DNA of 64,000 nucleotides from DAOVRD01 sp964521715 (GTDB taxonomy: Bacteria; Planctomycetota; Brocadiia; SM23-32): assembly GCA_964521715.1 (NCBI GenBank), contig CAZFSS010000018.1, forward strand, positions 10,618 through 74,617, written 5' to 3'. The first letter of the stretch is position 1. Each line of letters starts with the position of its first letter. Of the stretch, positions 57,292 to 64,000 are shown piece after piece. The notes under the pieces were generated by a model. That model saw only the letters and a list, made by a program, of their open reading frames with translations. It ran no database searches and was not told the origin of the DNA. Both the position numbers and the translations under genes were made by a program.

Positions 57292-58581
57292 CTACAGATA
57301 GCCCAACTCCTCGAGGTGCCGCTCCACTCCGGCGACGCCCGGTTTGCTCTCCACTCTGGAACTCAGGTCGATTCCACTGCCGCTCAACTCGTCCTCGAGC
57401 ATCTGCTCCAATCTGCGCCGGTCCTCGGCGAACCGGGGATCGTCCGCCAGATCGCGGCTCTCGTCCGGGTCCTCCTCCAGCCGGTACAGCTCCCGGCGGC
57501 TCACCGCCATGTCGTCCAGGCGATGGGCCCGGATGTACTTCCACTCCGGCGTCCTGAGGCTCACGTAGAACCGGGCCAGCTTGCCGGAGCCGTTCATGGC
57601 CAGCGAGACGCGCCGCCCTCCCGCGGGGTCGCCCTTCCAGCAATCCGGCTTCGGTAGCCCCAGTCCCTCGGCGAGCGCCGGCGCAACGTCCAGGTGCCGC
57701 AGGTGCTCGGACCGGAACGCCGCCGGGGGGCCGTCGCCGACGTCCCACCGCAGGCAGAACGGCACGCGGACGCACTCCTCGTAGAGCCGGGCGTGCCTGA
57801 AAGCGCCGTGCTCGAACTCCTCACCGTGATCGCCGATCACAAGCACCACGTCGTGCCCGGGGATGCGGGGCAGGAAGTCGCCGACGGCGGCGTCTATCGC
57901 CTCGATGCACTTGCCGTAGAGCCTTCGGATCTGCCGCCGATGGGAGCCGGACAGGCGATCGCCGCGGCCGTCGCGCATCGCGTAGGCCGCCAGGGCCCGA
58001 TAGCTCTTCAGCAGGCCGAGCCGCCACCCGTGACGCAGCCCCGGATGATAGGGCTCGTGGGCGTCCATGAGGTGCATCCAGAGGAACTTCGGATCGTCGT
58101 GCGCGTCGTACCAGTCCAGGCCCCGCGCCAGGACCTCAGGGGCGGGCACGCGCGTCTTCAACTCCGCCAGTCGCAGGAGCCGTCCGGCGCGCCTGACGGC
58201 CAGGCGCCCCCGTGGCCACACGGCGTTGCCCTCGCCGCATATGTTGTCATTCCAGAACTCACCGAAGTGGCCCCGCCACTTCTCAAGCCACGGGTTGTGG
58301 CCGACGAATGCCGCCGTCTCGTAGCCGTGCTCGCGCAGCACGCCGGGGAGCGACACAACGGACGGCTTCACGCGGCCTTGCTCGTCGTAGGCCACCAACG
58401 GGTATTCACTTGCAAGAAGAGGAGGAAACGCGCTGTTGGTGGAGCCCCCCTGGCACAGGGCCGTCCCCCAGAGCCACGACCGCGCTAAAGCGTTAAGGGC
58501 CGCCATGTTACGGACGGCGTCCTCGCGCCAGCAGTCGATCGTGATGAGCATGACGTTCGGGCTGGAGCCTGGGGTGTGCAT
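57292..58581 (-). CDS. Sulfatase/alkaline-phosphatase-superfamily protein without a formylglycine motif
   Basis: A 429-residue cytosolic-looking protein (no signal peptide). The metal sites fit the superfamily: MLITIDCWRED (D16 region), MHLMDAHEPYHPG and VLVIGDHGEEFEHG (Asp-His pair). The catalytic loop reads GGSTNSAFPPLLAS (46-59) and lacks the C/S-x-P-x-R needed for formylglycine, so a Ser or Thr nucleophile like phosphoglycerol transferases is likelier. A near-consensus promoter drives it. Confidence 0.85.
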   Translation of the reverse strand: MHTPGSSPNVMLITIDCWREDAVRNMAALNALARSWLWGTALCQGGSTNSAFPPLLASEYPLVAYDEQGRVKPSVVSLPGVLREHGYETAAFVGHNPWLEKWRGHFGEFWNDNICGEGNAVWPRGRLAVRRAGRLLRLAELKTRVPAPEVLARGLDWYDAHDDPKFLWMHLMDAHEPYHPGLRHGWRLGLLKSYRALAAYAMRDGRGDRLSGSHRRQIRRLYGKCIEAIDAAVGDFLPRIPGHDVVLVIGDHGEEFEHGAFRHARLYEECVRVPFCLRWDVGDGPPAAFRSEHLRHLDVAPALAEGLGLPKPDCWKGDPAGGRRVSLAMNGSGKLARFYVSLRTPEWKYIRAHRLDDMAVSRRELYRLEEDPDESRDLADDPRFAEDRRRLEQMLEDELSGSGIDLSSRVESKPGVAGVERHLEELGYL

Positions 58582-58627
58582 GGCGCCTCACGCGTATCCC
58601 GGCCGGACAGGAATGCGCTTCAACGCC

Positions 58628-58656
58628 AGTATAGCAAAAACTTCGGAAGCTGTCAA
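58628..58656 (-). promoter_or_regulatory. Near-consensus promoter of the sulfatase-like gene
   Basis: Minus strand TTGACA (58651-58656), 17-base spacer, TATACT (58628-58633). This is the best sigma70-type match in the window. Confidence 0.85.
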
Positions 58657-58774
58657 AGACGTAGTCCTAAGATGTCTGACCACGCCAGGATAGGACACGC
58701 AATACCCGTCCCGGCAGGGCGGGTAAGGGCGGGGCGCGCGCACTTCTTGGCCCTGTCGGCGCGTCTGCGCGGGC

Positions 58775-59641
58775 TCAGGCCGCCCCGTAATCGAGCCGCA
58801 GCTGCAGGCCGTAGAGGTAGCGCTTCAGCTCGCGGACCGTAGGGCGCTCGTGCTCGCTGGCGCTGCAGCACCGCACCACCATGTCGGAGAGCTCCTGCGG
58901 CACGTCCGGATTCAGGCGGGAGGGCGGCGGGATGGTTACCTGCGCGTCGGGCACGAAGCCGCACGCCTCATGCTGCCCGGGCATGATGGACGGGACGTTC
59001 TGACCGGTGAGCACCCAGTAGATGGCTGCCCCCAGGTTGAAGACGTCCGTCTTCTCGGTCAGCCGGCCGCCGGCCTGTTCGGGGGCGATGTAGCCGAAGG
59101 TCCCCTTGGCGCCGCTGACCTCAGATCCGATCGGCGCGGCGAACCCGAAGTCTATCATCTTGATCATCAGGATGTCGTCCACGACGATGTTCTGAGGTTT
59201 CAAGTCCGCGTGGACGTATCCCACGTGGTGCAGGTGGTCCAGGGCGTGGCAGGCCTGCCGGAAGATGGTCAGGACGGCGTCCAGGTCGTAGTCCCGGTAC
59301 TGGTAGAGCGTGCGCCCCTCAGCCCGCTCCAGCACGAGGTAGGCGCACTTGATCTTGAGGAGCTTCTTGACCTTCCTGAACTCCTCCGGGCGGATGACCA
59401 GCTCCGATGCCTGCGTCTTGGGGTTGTGGACGGCTTGCAGCACGCGCCACTCATTCTCCATGTGGCCGATGACGCGCAGGTCCTCGCTGCCGCGCACGCT
59501 GACGTACTTGACGGCGAACGCGTAGCCGTCTTGCTTGCGCTTCAGATCGTACACGACGCTGCGCGCGCCCGTCCCGAGCTTCTTCCCGACCCAGTAGTCC
59601 TTCAGGACCTCCTGGATTTCGGCCTTCTCGGAGGTGGCCAT
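58775..59641 (-). CDS. Hanks-type Ser/Thr protein kinase
   Basis: A 288-residue kinase with a compact catalytic domain and no membrane segment. The Gly loop is LGTGARSVVY (22-31), the ATP-binding Lys is K45 (FAVKYV), the catalytic loop is YVHADLKPQN (H144-A145-D146 for HRD), DFG is D164 (IDFGFA) and APE is in YIAPEQ. Ala replaces Arg of HRD, so activation-loop phosphorylation is probably not needed. GGGAG is 7 bases before ATG 59641. The bacterial target is unknown; nearby response regulators are possible partners. Confidence 0.93.
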   Translation of the reverse strand: MATSEKAEIQEVLKDYWVGKKLGTGARSVVYDLKRKQDGYAFAVKYVSVRGSEDLRVIGHMENEWRVLQAVHNPKTQASELVIRPEEFRKVKKLLKIKCAYLVLERAEGRTLYQYRDYDLDAVLTIFRQACHALDHLHHVGYVHADLKPQNIVVDDILMIKMIDFGFAAPIGSEVSGAKGTFGYIAPEQAGGRLTEKTDVFNLGAAIYWVLTGQNVPSIMPGQHEACGFVPDAQVTIPPPSRLNPDVPQELSDMVVRCCSASEHERPTVRELKRYLYGLQLRLDYGAA

Positions 59642-59674
59642 CTGTCGCTCCCGTTCGTGCCTTCGGGCGCACCT

Positions 59675-59703
59675 ATCATATCGGCGGGAGCCGCGCCCTG
59701 CAA
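59675..59703 (-). promoter_or_regulatory. Promoter of the Ser/Thr kinase gene
   Basis: Minus strand TTGCAG (59698-59703), 17-base spacer, TATGAT (59675-59680), 34 bases before the start codon. Confidence 0.65.
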
Positions 59704-59786
59704 CCTGTTCAGACGGCCACCCATGGCCGCCGCCCCAGGCCGGCCGCCGACTGCGGCGTGACGGGCGGCACGGCCCAGGCGGAGGC

Positions 59787-60020
59787 TTGACGGGTTGCGG
59801 CCCGGCTCGGGAGACGCTGCCGGAGCTCTCCATCCTGAAGATCGTCTCGTACTCCGGGGAGGCCAAGCTGATATTCACGGCGGTCGACACGGCCAGGAAC
59901 AGATTGCTCTGCTCGGTGCCGGTCTGCCGCGGCGACGCGCTTACGGCGTACTGGACGGTGTTGCAGTTTCTGGGGCCGTACGAATGGTCCAACCTGCCGG
60001 AGGACGACGAGGACGAATAG
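59787..60020 (+). CDS. Small hypothetical protein
   Basis: A 77-residue frame with protein-like content (LSILKIVSYSGEAKLIFTAV; LTAYWTVLQFLGPYEWSNLP, then an acidic tail). The start is uncertain: TTG 59787 is the best in-frame candidate, but GGCGGAGG ends one base before it. It is divergent from the kinase gene and convergent with the CheY gene. No family recognised. Confidence 0.5.
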   Translation: MTGCGPARETLPELSILKIVSYSGEAKLIFTAVDTARNRLLCSVPVCRGDALTAYWTVLQFLGPYEWSNLPEDDEDE

Positions 60021-60083
60021 GGACGGCCCGCGCCGGACGACGGCAAGCGCGACAGGGCGGCGGGCGGGCGCGCCTGGCGGGGA

Positions 60084-60482
60084 TCAGGCTTGGCCGGCCA
60101 GCACCTCAGCCACGGTCGCCTGGAGCACGGCGGGCTCGACTGGCTTCTCGACGTAGCCCTCCGGTATGTGGCCGATCAGGTCGCCCATGATGCTCTCGGA
60201 GAAGCCGACGCCGGTCTTCTCCGCGATGCCCGTGAGCATGATGACGGGGATGTCCTTAAGGGCTTCGTCGTGTTTGAGCTCGGCGAACACAGTGAAGCCG
60301 TCCTTCTTGGGCATCTGCACGTCCAGGATGATGAGGTCGGGCTTCTGCAACCTGGCCAGCTTGAGGCCGGCTTCTCCGTCGTAGGCCGTCAGGAACTCGA
60401 CGTCCTCGCGCTCGAGGACGGCCGTCACGAAGTCGATCGAATCCCGCTCGTCGTCAACGACGAGAATGCGAGTCTTTGCCAT
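60084..60482 (-). CDS. CheY-like response regulator
   Basis: A 132-residue single-domain receiver with every functional residue: D10, D11, phosphoacceptor D54 (LIILDVQMP), T84 and K113 (YVEKPVEP). An insertion of about 12 residues between T84 and K113 (EKTGVGFSESIMGDLIGH) is seen in some environmental receivers. No output domain or sensor kinase gene is adjacent. Same strand as the butyryltransferase gene, which is 23 bases upstream. Confidence 0.94.
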   Translation of the reverse strand: MAKTRILVVDDERDSIDFVTAVLEREDVEFLTAYDGEAGLKLARLQKPDLIILDVQMPKKDGFTVFAELKHDEALKDIPVIMLTGIAEKTGVGFSESIMGDLIGHIPEGYVEKPVEPAVLQATVAEVLAGQA

Positions 60483-60505
60483 TTCCGGTTGCTCCCGAGC
60501 GACCT

Positions 60506-61447
60506 TTAGTAGTGGACCTTGCCCACCTTCAACTGAAGCGCCCGCTTCATGTTGACCATCAGGACGGCGCCGGCGATGGACAGCATCTTCGACTCCATCG
60601 AGTCCGCACGGCTGGTCAGCACGACCGGCGCCTTCGCCCCTACGAGCAACCCGATGAGCCGGCGATTGGCGAAGTAGACCAGCGACTTTGCCAGCATGTT
60701 GCCGGCCTCAATGCAGGGCACCAGCAGGATGTCCGCGTCGCCGGCCACGGGACCCGCTATCTTCTTGTGCCGGGCGGCCTCGATTGAAACGGCGTTGTCG
60801 AGGGCGAACGGGCCGTCCACGGTGCAGGCCGGGACGTACTGCCTGCGGTCCGCCATCTTCGCCAGGGCGGCGGCGTCCAGGGTGGCCGGCATGGCGGGAT
60901 TGACGAGCTCGACAGCCGCCAGCACTGCCACCTTGGGCATCATCACGCCGAAGATGTTGGCCAGGTGCACGGCGTTGAGCAATATGGCCGACTTCTGCTC
61001 CAGGTCAGGGGCGATGTTCATCGCGCCATCGGTGATGAAGATCAGCTTGTCCTTCTCCCTGATCTCGGCGATGAAGACGTGGCTCATGATGGAGCCCGTG
61101 CGCAGCCCGTACTCCTTGTTCAGCAAGCCCCGGAGGAAGTCGTCCGTGTGGATGTAGCCCTTCATCAGGATGTCGGCCTCGCCCGAGGAGACGAGCTGAA
61201 CGGCCTTCGCGACGGCCTCTATCGGATCCTCCTGGTGCACGATGGACATGCCTTCCAGCGAGACGCCGACCGATTGGGCCGCCTCGGCGATTTCCCGTTC
61301 GTGGCCGACGAGGATGGCTTCGGATATGTTCCTCTGCTTGGCCTCGTGTACGGCCTGGACGACCGAAGCGTCCTGCGCGACGGCGACGGCGACCTTCCGC
61401 ACGGGATGCCTCTCGACAAGTCTCAGGAGCGCATCGAAGTCTTTCAC
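60506..61447 (-). CDS. ptb: Phosphate butyryltransferase/acetyltransferase
   Basis: A 313-residue Ptb/Pta-family acyltransferase. The start GTG 61447 follows GGGGGAACAAA; the frame is open to 61489. Conserved blocks are ILVGHEREI, ADILMKGYIHTDDFLRGLLN, MSHVFIAE, LIFITDGAMNIAPD and VPCIEAGNMLAKSLVYFANR. It interconverts acyl-CoA and acyl phosphate, usually with butyrate kinase, which is not in the window. Next to a response regulator rather than its usual kinase partner. Confidence 0.92.
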   Translation of the reverse strand: MKDFDALLRLVERHPVRKVAVAVAQDASVVQAVHEAKQRNISEAILVGHEREIAEAAQSVGVSLEGMSIVHQEDPIEAVAKAVQLVSSGEADILMKGYIHTDDFLRGLLNKEYGLRTGSIMSHVFIAEIREKDKLIFITDGAMNIAPDLEQKSAILLNAVHLANIFGVMMPKVAVLAAVELVNPAMPATLDAAALAKMADRRQYVPACTVDGPFALDNAVSIEAARHKKIAGPVAGDADILLVPCIEAGNMLAKSLVYFANRRLIGLLVGAKAPVVLTSRADSMESKMLSIAGAVLMVNMKRALQLKVGKVHY

Positions 61448-61706
61448 TTTGTTCCCCCTTCCCCGGAGCCGGCCCGCGAGCGGGCCCACCGGGTACAGAG
61501 TGAGACCCCTGGCGGGCGGGGCAAATGCGATGCCATTCTACGGGCGGCCCGCGCCGGCGTCAACGCCGGGGGATGCAGCACGCGCACGGGCCACGCACCG
61601 GCGGCTCTTGCACAGCCGCTGCAATCCGGTAGACTTAGGGCCTCGAACGGAATCCATCACGTCGGCCCGAGGGCGGAGCAGGCGATGCAAGGGTCAGCAT
61701 CGCCGA

Positions 61707-61817
61707 GCCTACTCCGCCGACACTGCTCTGCTGACACTGCTCTGCGAAGCTTGCTACGCAGTGCGAAGCAGAGAGCTACGCAGTGCGGAGCAGAGAGCAG
61801 CTTCGGCTGCGAAGGCT
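61707..61817 (+). repeat. Expanded copy of the CCTACTCCGCC element with nested tandem repeats
   Basis: Begins GCCTACTCCGCCGA (61707-61720), ends near CTTCGGCTGCGAAGGCTGG (61801-61819). Between these lie a 14-base unit twice (61719-61732, 61733-61746, GACACTGCTCTGCT then ...CG) and a 22-base unit twice (61755-61776 and 61777-61798, starting TACGCAGTGCG, one mismatch). The rest of 61448-61933 holds no gene. Confidence 0.65.
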
Positions 61818-61933
61818 GGATGCAGCCCGGGCGCCGCGGGCTGGCGCCGAAGCCCGCGAGGGCTTTTCTCGGGGGTCCTGGTGCCTGCGCCGCGTTTCGA
61901 CCTCAGGGCCAAACCGCAAACGGAGGTCGCAGC

Positions 61934-63175
61934 ATGACCACAGCACGGGAGAGGCGGCTCAAGGAGCAGTACCGCCTGCTCGCAGACGAACTGGCTGAGG
62001 CAGGCATCGACGCCGACGCCGTCAAGGAGAAGGTGAAGGCGTTCGAAGTCGAAGTCCCGTCGTGGGTCTTCGGCGAGTTCGGCGGCGGGCGGTTCGGGGA
62101 CTACATGCCGCCCGGCGCGGCGCGCGACTTCCGCGCCAAGATCCGCGACGCCGCCATGGTGCACAGGCTCACGGGGGCCTCGCCCAGAGTCGCCCTGCAC
62201 GTCGGCTGGGACAAGCCCGTGGACGTCCCTTTCGACGAAGTCGAGGTGGACCACTTCGCCGAGCCCAGGCAGTACGCCCGCGAGCAGGGCGTAGACTTCG
62301 GCGCCGTGAACCCCACGCTCTTCCTGACCGGCACGCACCACGGCAGCCTGACCTCCCCGCTGCCGGAGGTGCGCCGCATGCTGATCGAGCACTGCAAGGT
62401 CTCCTGCCGCATAGCCGCGACACACGCGCAGGGCCTCATCACGTATTGGCTGCCGGACGGATCCAACTACCCCGGCCAGCGCGACCTGTGGGAGCAGGAA
62501 CGACTCGCAAGGGAGGCCCTGAAAGAGGTCTACGAGGACGCACCCGGCACCACCGTGCACCTGATCGAGTACAAGCTGTTCGAGCCCGGCACCTACTCGA
62601 CGACGATACCGGACGCCGCAACGGCCACCGAGATCGCCGACTGCCTGGGCGAACGGGCCGGCGTGCTGGTCGACATGGGCCATCACGCGCACGGCGTGAA
62701 CGTCGCCCAGATAGTGGCCCGCCTGGTCGGCACGGGCAGGCGAGGCGGGTTCCACTTCAACACGCGCTACGCTGCTGACGACGACCACGCCGTCGAGCCC
62801 AACATCGCCATGTACGCCATCTTCTGCGAGCTGGCCAGAGGCGACGTCGTCTGCGCCGACGATCCATCGCGCAACTGGGCCTACATGATCGACCAGTGCT
62901 CCTCGCTGGAGAACCGCATCAAGGCGGTGCTCCATAGCATCGACTCGCTTCAGGTCTCCCTGACCAAGGCTCTGGTCCTCGACCGCGAGCTGCTGCGGCA
63001 GTTCCAGGAGAGCCAGTCCATCGTCCGCGCCAACCGGGTGTTCCTGGACGCGTTCCTGACGGACGTCCGGCCCATCATCCGGACGGCGCGGCTGGAGCGG
63101 GACCTGCCGCCGGACCCCGTAGCCGCCTACGACGAGAGCGGCTACCAGCGGAAGATCGAGGAGGAACGCGTCTGA
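61934..63175 (+). CDS. rhaI: L-rhamnose isomerase (RhaI type)
   Basis: A 413-residue TIM-barrel isomerase converting L-rhamnose to L-rhamnulose, with a broad family specificity. Metal ligands E212, D247, H274 and D320 sit exactly seven residues before the ligands E219, D254, H281 and D327 of the Pseudomonas stutzeri enzyme. Family phrases include VPSWVFGEFGGGRFGDYMPP and TYWLPDGSNYPGQ. CGGAGGTCGCAGC precedes ATG 61934. Kinase and aldolase partners are not in the window. Confidence 0.94.
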   Translation: MTTARERRLKEQYRLLADELAEAGIDADAVKEKVKAFEVEVPSWVFGEFGGGRFGDYMPPGAARDFRAKIRDAAMVHRLTGASPRVALHVGWDKPVDVPFDEVEVDHFAEPRQYAREQGVDFGAVNPTLFLTGTHHGSLTSPLPEVRRMLIEHCKVSCRIAATHAQGLITYWLPDGSNYPGQRDLWEQERLAREALKEVYEDAPGTTVHLIEYKLFEPGTYSTTIPDAATATEIADCLGERAGVLVDMGHHAHGVNVAQIVARLVGTGRRGGFHFNTRYAADDDHAVEPNIAMYAIFCELARGDVVCADDPSRNWAYMIDQCSSLENRIKAVLHSIDSLQVSLTKALVLDRELLRQFQESQSIVRANRVFLDAFLTDVRPIIRTARLERDLPPDPVAAYDESGYQRKIEEERV

Positions 63176-63243
63176 CCCCCACGCGACGGCCGCGATCCCC
63201 GCGCGATCTCTGCGCCCGAGACGGCGCTTGCGTGGCGGCGCAC

Positions 63244-63272
63244 TTGCGGGAGAGCCGCGGCAGGGATAGAAT
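63244..63272 (+). promoter_or_regulatory. Promoter of the MglA-like gene
   Basis: TTGCGG (63244-63249), 17-base spacer, TAGAAT (63267-63272). Start codon at 63348. Confidence 0.55.
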
Positions 63273-63347
63273 CGGACCACTCTTCCGGCTTTCACTCTCA
63301 GCACGCCCGCGTCTGGCGGCGTCGCCGGGATTCGCGGAGAAGCCCCG

Positions 63348-63935
63348 ATGCCGAGCATAGACGTCAGGAAGCAGCGCATAGACTCCAAGATCGTCTACTA
63401 CGGCCCCGGGAAGTCGGGCAAGACGGCGAACCTGAGGTACATCTACGACCACCTCGAGCCCGAGCAACGCGGACGCCTTGCCGCGCTGCCCACCAAGGCG
63501 GACCCCAGCCTCTACATCCACATCCTGCCCGTGCGGTTCGGCAAGATCCTGGGCCTCGACGCAAATTTCCACCTCTGCTGCGGGCCGGGACCGGCCTTCG
63601 CCGTCAACACGCGGAGGGTGCTGCTGAAGGACTGCGACGGCATCATCTTCGTGGCCGATTCCCGTCCGTCCAGGCATGAGGCCAACATGGACGCGCTGCA
63701 CGAACTGACGCAGAACCTGACTGAATACGGCCTCGACCTGGCCAAGGTCCCTCACGTGTTTCAGTACAATAAACGCGACCTCCAGGATCGCCTGAGCGCG
63801 ACGCAACTGCGCAGCGACCTGAATCGCTACGGTGTGCCGGACTACGAGGCCAGCACCGTGGCCGGCCAGGGCGTGCTGGAGACGCTGCGGGCGCTCATCA
63901 ACAGCGTCAGCCTGGACCTGCAGAGGCGGCTCTAA
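63348..63935 (+). CDS. MglA-like small GTPase with altered switch residues
   Basis: A 195-residue Ras-like GTPase of the MglA type. The P-loop is G19PGKSGKT26 and the base-recognition motif is NKRD at 141-144. The two catalytic switch residues of MglA, the Arg finger near TxADR and the Gln of PGQ, are P53 (TKADPSL) and P82 (CCGPGPAF). Hydrolysis should be weak, so it may stay GTP-bound or need an unusual partner. MglA normally sets cell polarity; MglB (Roadblock) is not seen before the window ends. Confidence 0.88.
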   Translation: MPSIDVRKQRIDSKIVYYGPGKSGKTANLRYIYDHLEPEQRGRLAALPTKADPSLYIHILPVRFGKILGLDANFHLCCGPGPAFAVNTRRVLLKDCDGIIFVADSRPSRHEANMDALHELTQNLTEYGLDLAKVPHVFQYNKRDLQDRLSATQLRSDLNRYGVPDYEASTVAGQGVLETLRALINSVSLDLQRRL

Positions 63936-64000
63936 GAGCCTCTGGCAGAATGCCGCGTGAGCCGCGTTGCGCCTCCGGCCGGATGGATGCAAGGAAGGGC

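Noticed and set aside
61719..61798. Possible CRISPR-like array
   Set aside because: Only two copies each of a 14-bp and a 22-bp unit, directly adjacent with no spacers.

Overview
The window is a GC-rich bacterial chromosome segment with no rRNA, one tRNA and no CRISPR array. It combines a V/A-type ATPase operon, many secreted glycosidases, three uroporphyrinogen-decarboxylase (URO-D) fold proteins, three creatininase-family amidohydrolases, a Gfo/Idh/MocA dehydrogenase, a sulfatase-superfamily protein, a Hanks-type kinase and abundant short dispersed intergenic repeats. This mix suggests an uncultured Planctomycetota or another PVC-like heterotroph. That placement is an inference from gene content; no marker gene here proves it.

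Layout. 1-4131 (minus): V/A-ATPase operon (G/H, I, K, E, C), running off the left edge. 4808-7122 (minus): a secreted SGNH-like protein and a GH29-like protein. 7525-10077 (plus): a PurF homologue that has lost its glutaminase site, coupled to a URO-D-like protein. 10348-18837: secreted EEP phosphatase/nuclease, DsbD, Hsp20, NifU-domain protein, a GH-D-like glycosidase, a CooT-like protein, PPi-type phosphofructokinase and a metallo-beta-lactamase-fold protein. 18838-21436: a compositionally different, gene-poor island with a lipoprotein alpha/beta hydrolase and a broken remnant that looks like a phage terminase. 21437-24941: a FolD homologue with substituted catalytic residues, a methyltransferase, a membrane protein and a Tat-exported DUF362 protein. 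25183-25299: a well-defined promoter and tRNA-Val(CAC). 25339-37039: GH30-like glycosidase, lipoprotein, GHMP-fold protein, zinc ribbon protein, radical SAM protein, scramblase-like protein, GatB, a tandem pair of creatininase-family genes and a methyltransferase. 37040-46387: repeats, a frameshifted membrane-protein gene, a GH2 enzyme, an ankyrin protein, a further glycosidase, a URO-D protein and a small membrane protein. 46469-52677: a URO-D-like gene facing a five-gene minus-strand operon (Gfo/Idh/MocA, creatininase-like, two amidohydrolases, zinc alcohol dehydrogenase) that looks like a catabolic pathway. 52964-55778 (minus): alanine racemase, an HD-like/P-loop kinase fusion and a DUF6504 protein. 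56050-63935: metallophosphoesterase, pseudo-receiver, sulfatase-like protein, Ser/Thr kinase, CheY, phosphate butyryltransferase, L-rhamnose isomerase and an MglA-like GTPase.

How it fits together. Energy coupling appears sodium-based, because the ATPase rotor subunit carries the full Na+-ligand set. The carbohydrate theme is strong: fucosidase-like, GH-D, GH30, GH2 and another TIM-barrel glycosidase, plus rhamnose isomerase, PPi-PFK and sugar-type dehydrogenases, suggest degradation of deoxysugar-rich polysaccharide. A recurring oddity is enzyme families with key catalytic residues replaced: PurF-like, FolD-like, GH29-like, MBL-like, receiver, MglA-like and HD domain.

Several sigma70-type promoters with a 17-18 base spacer are legible. 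At least four families of dispersed intergenic repeat are present.
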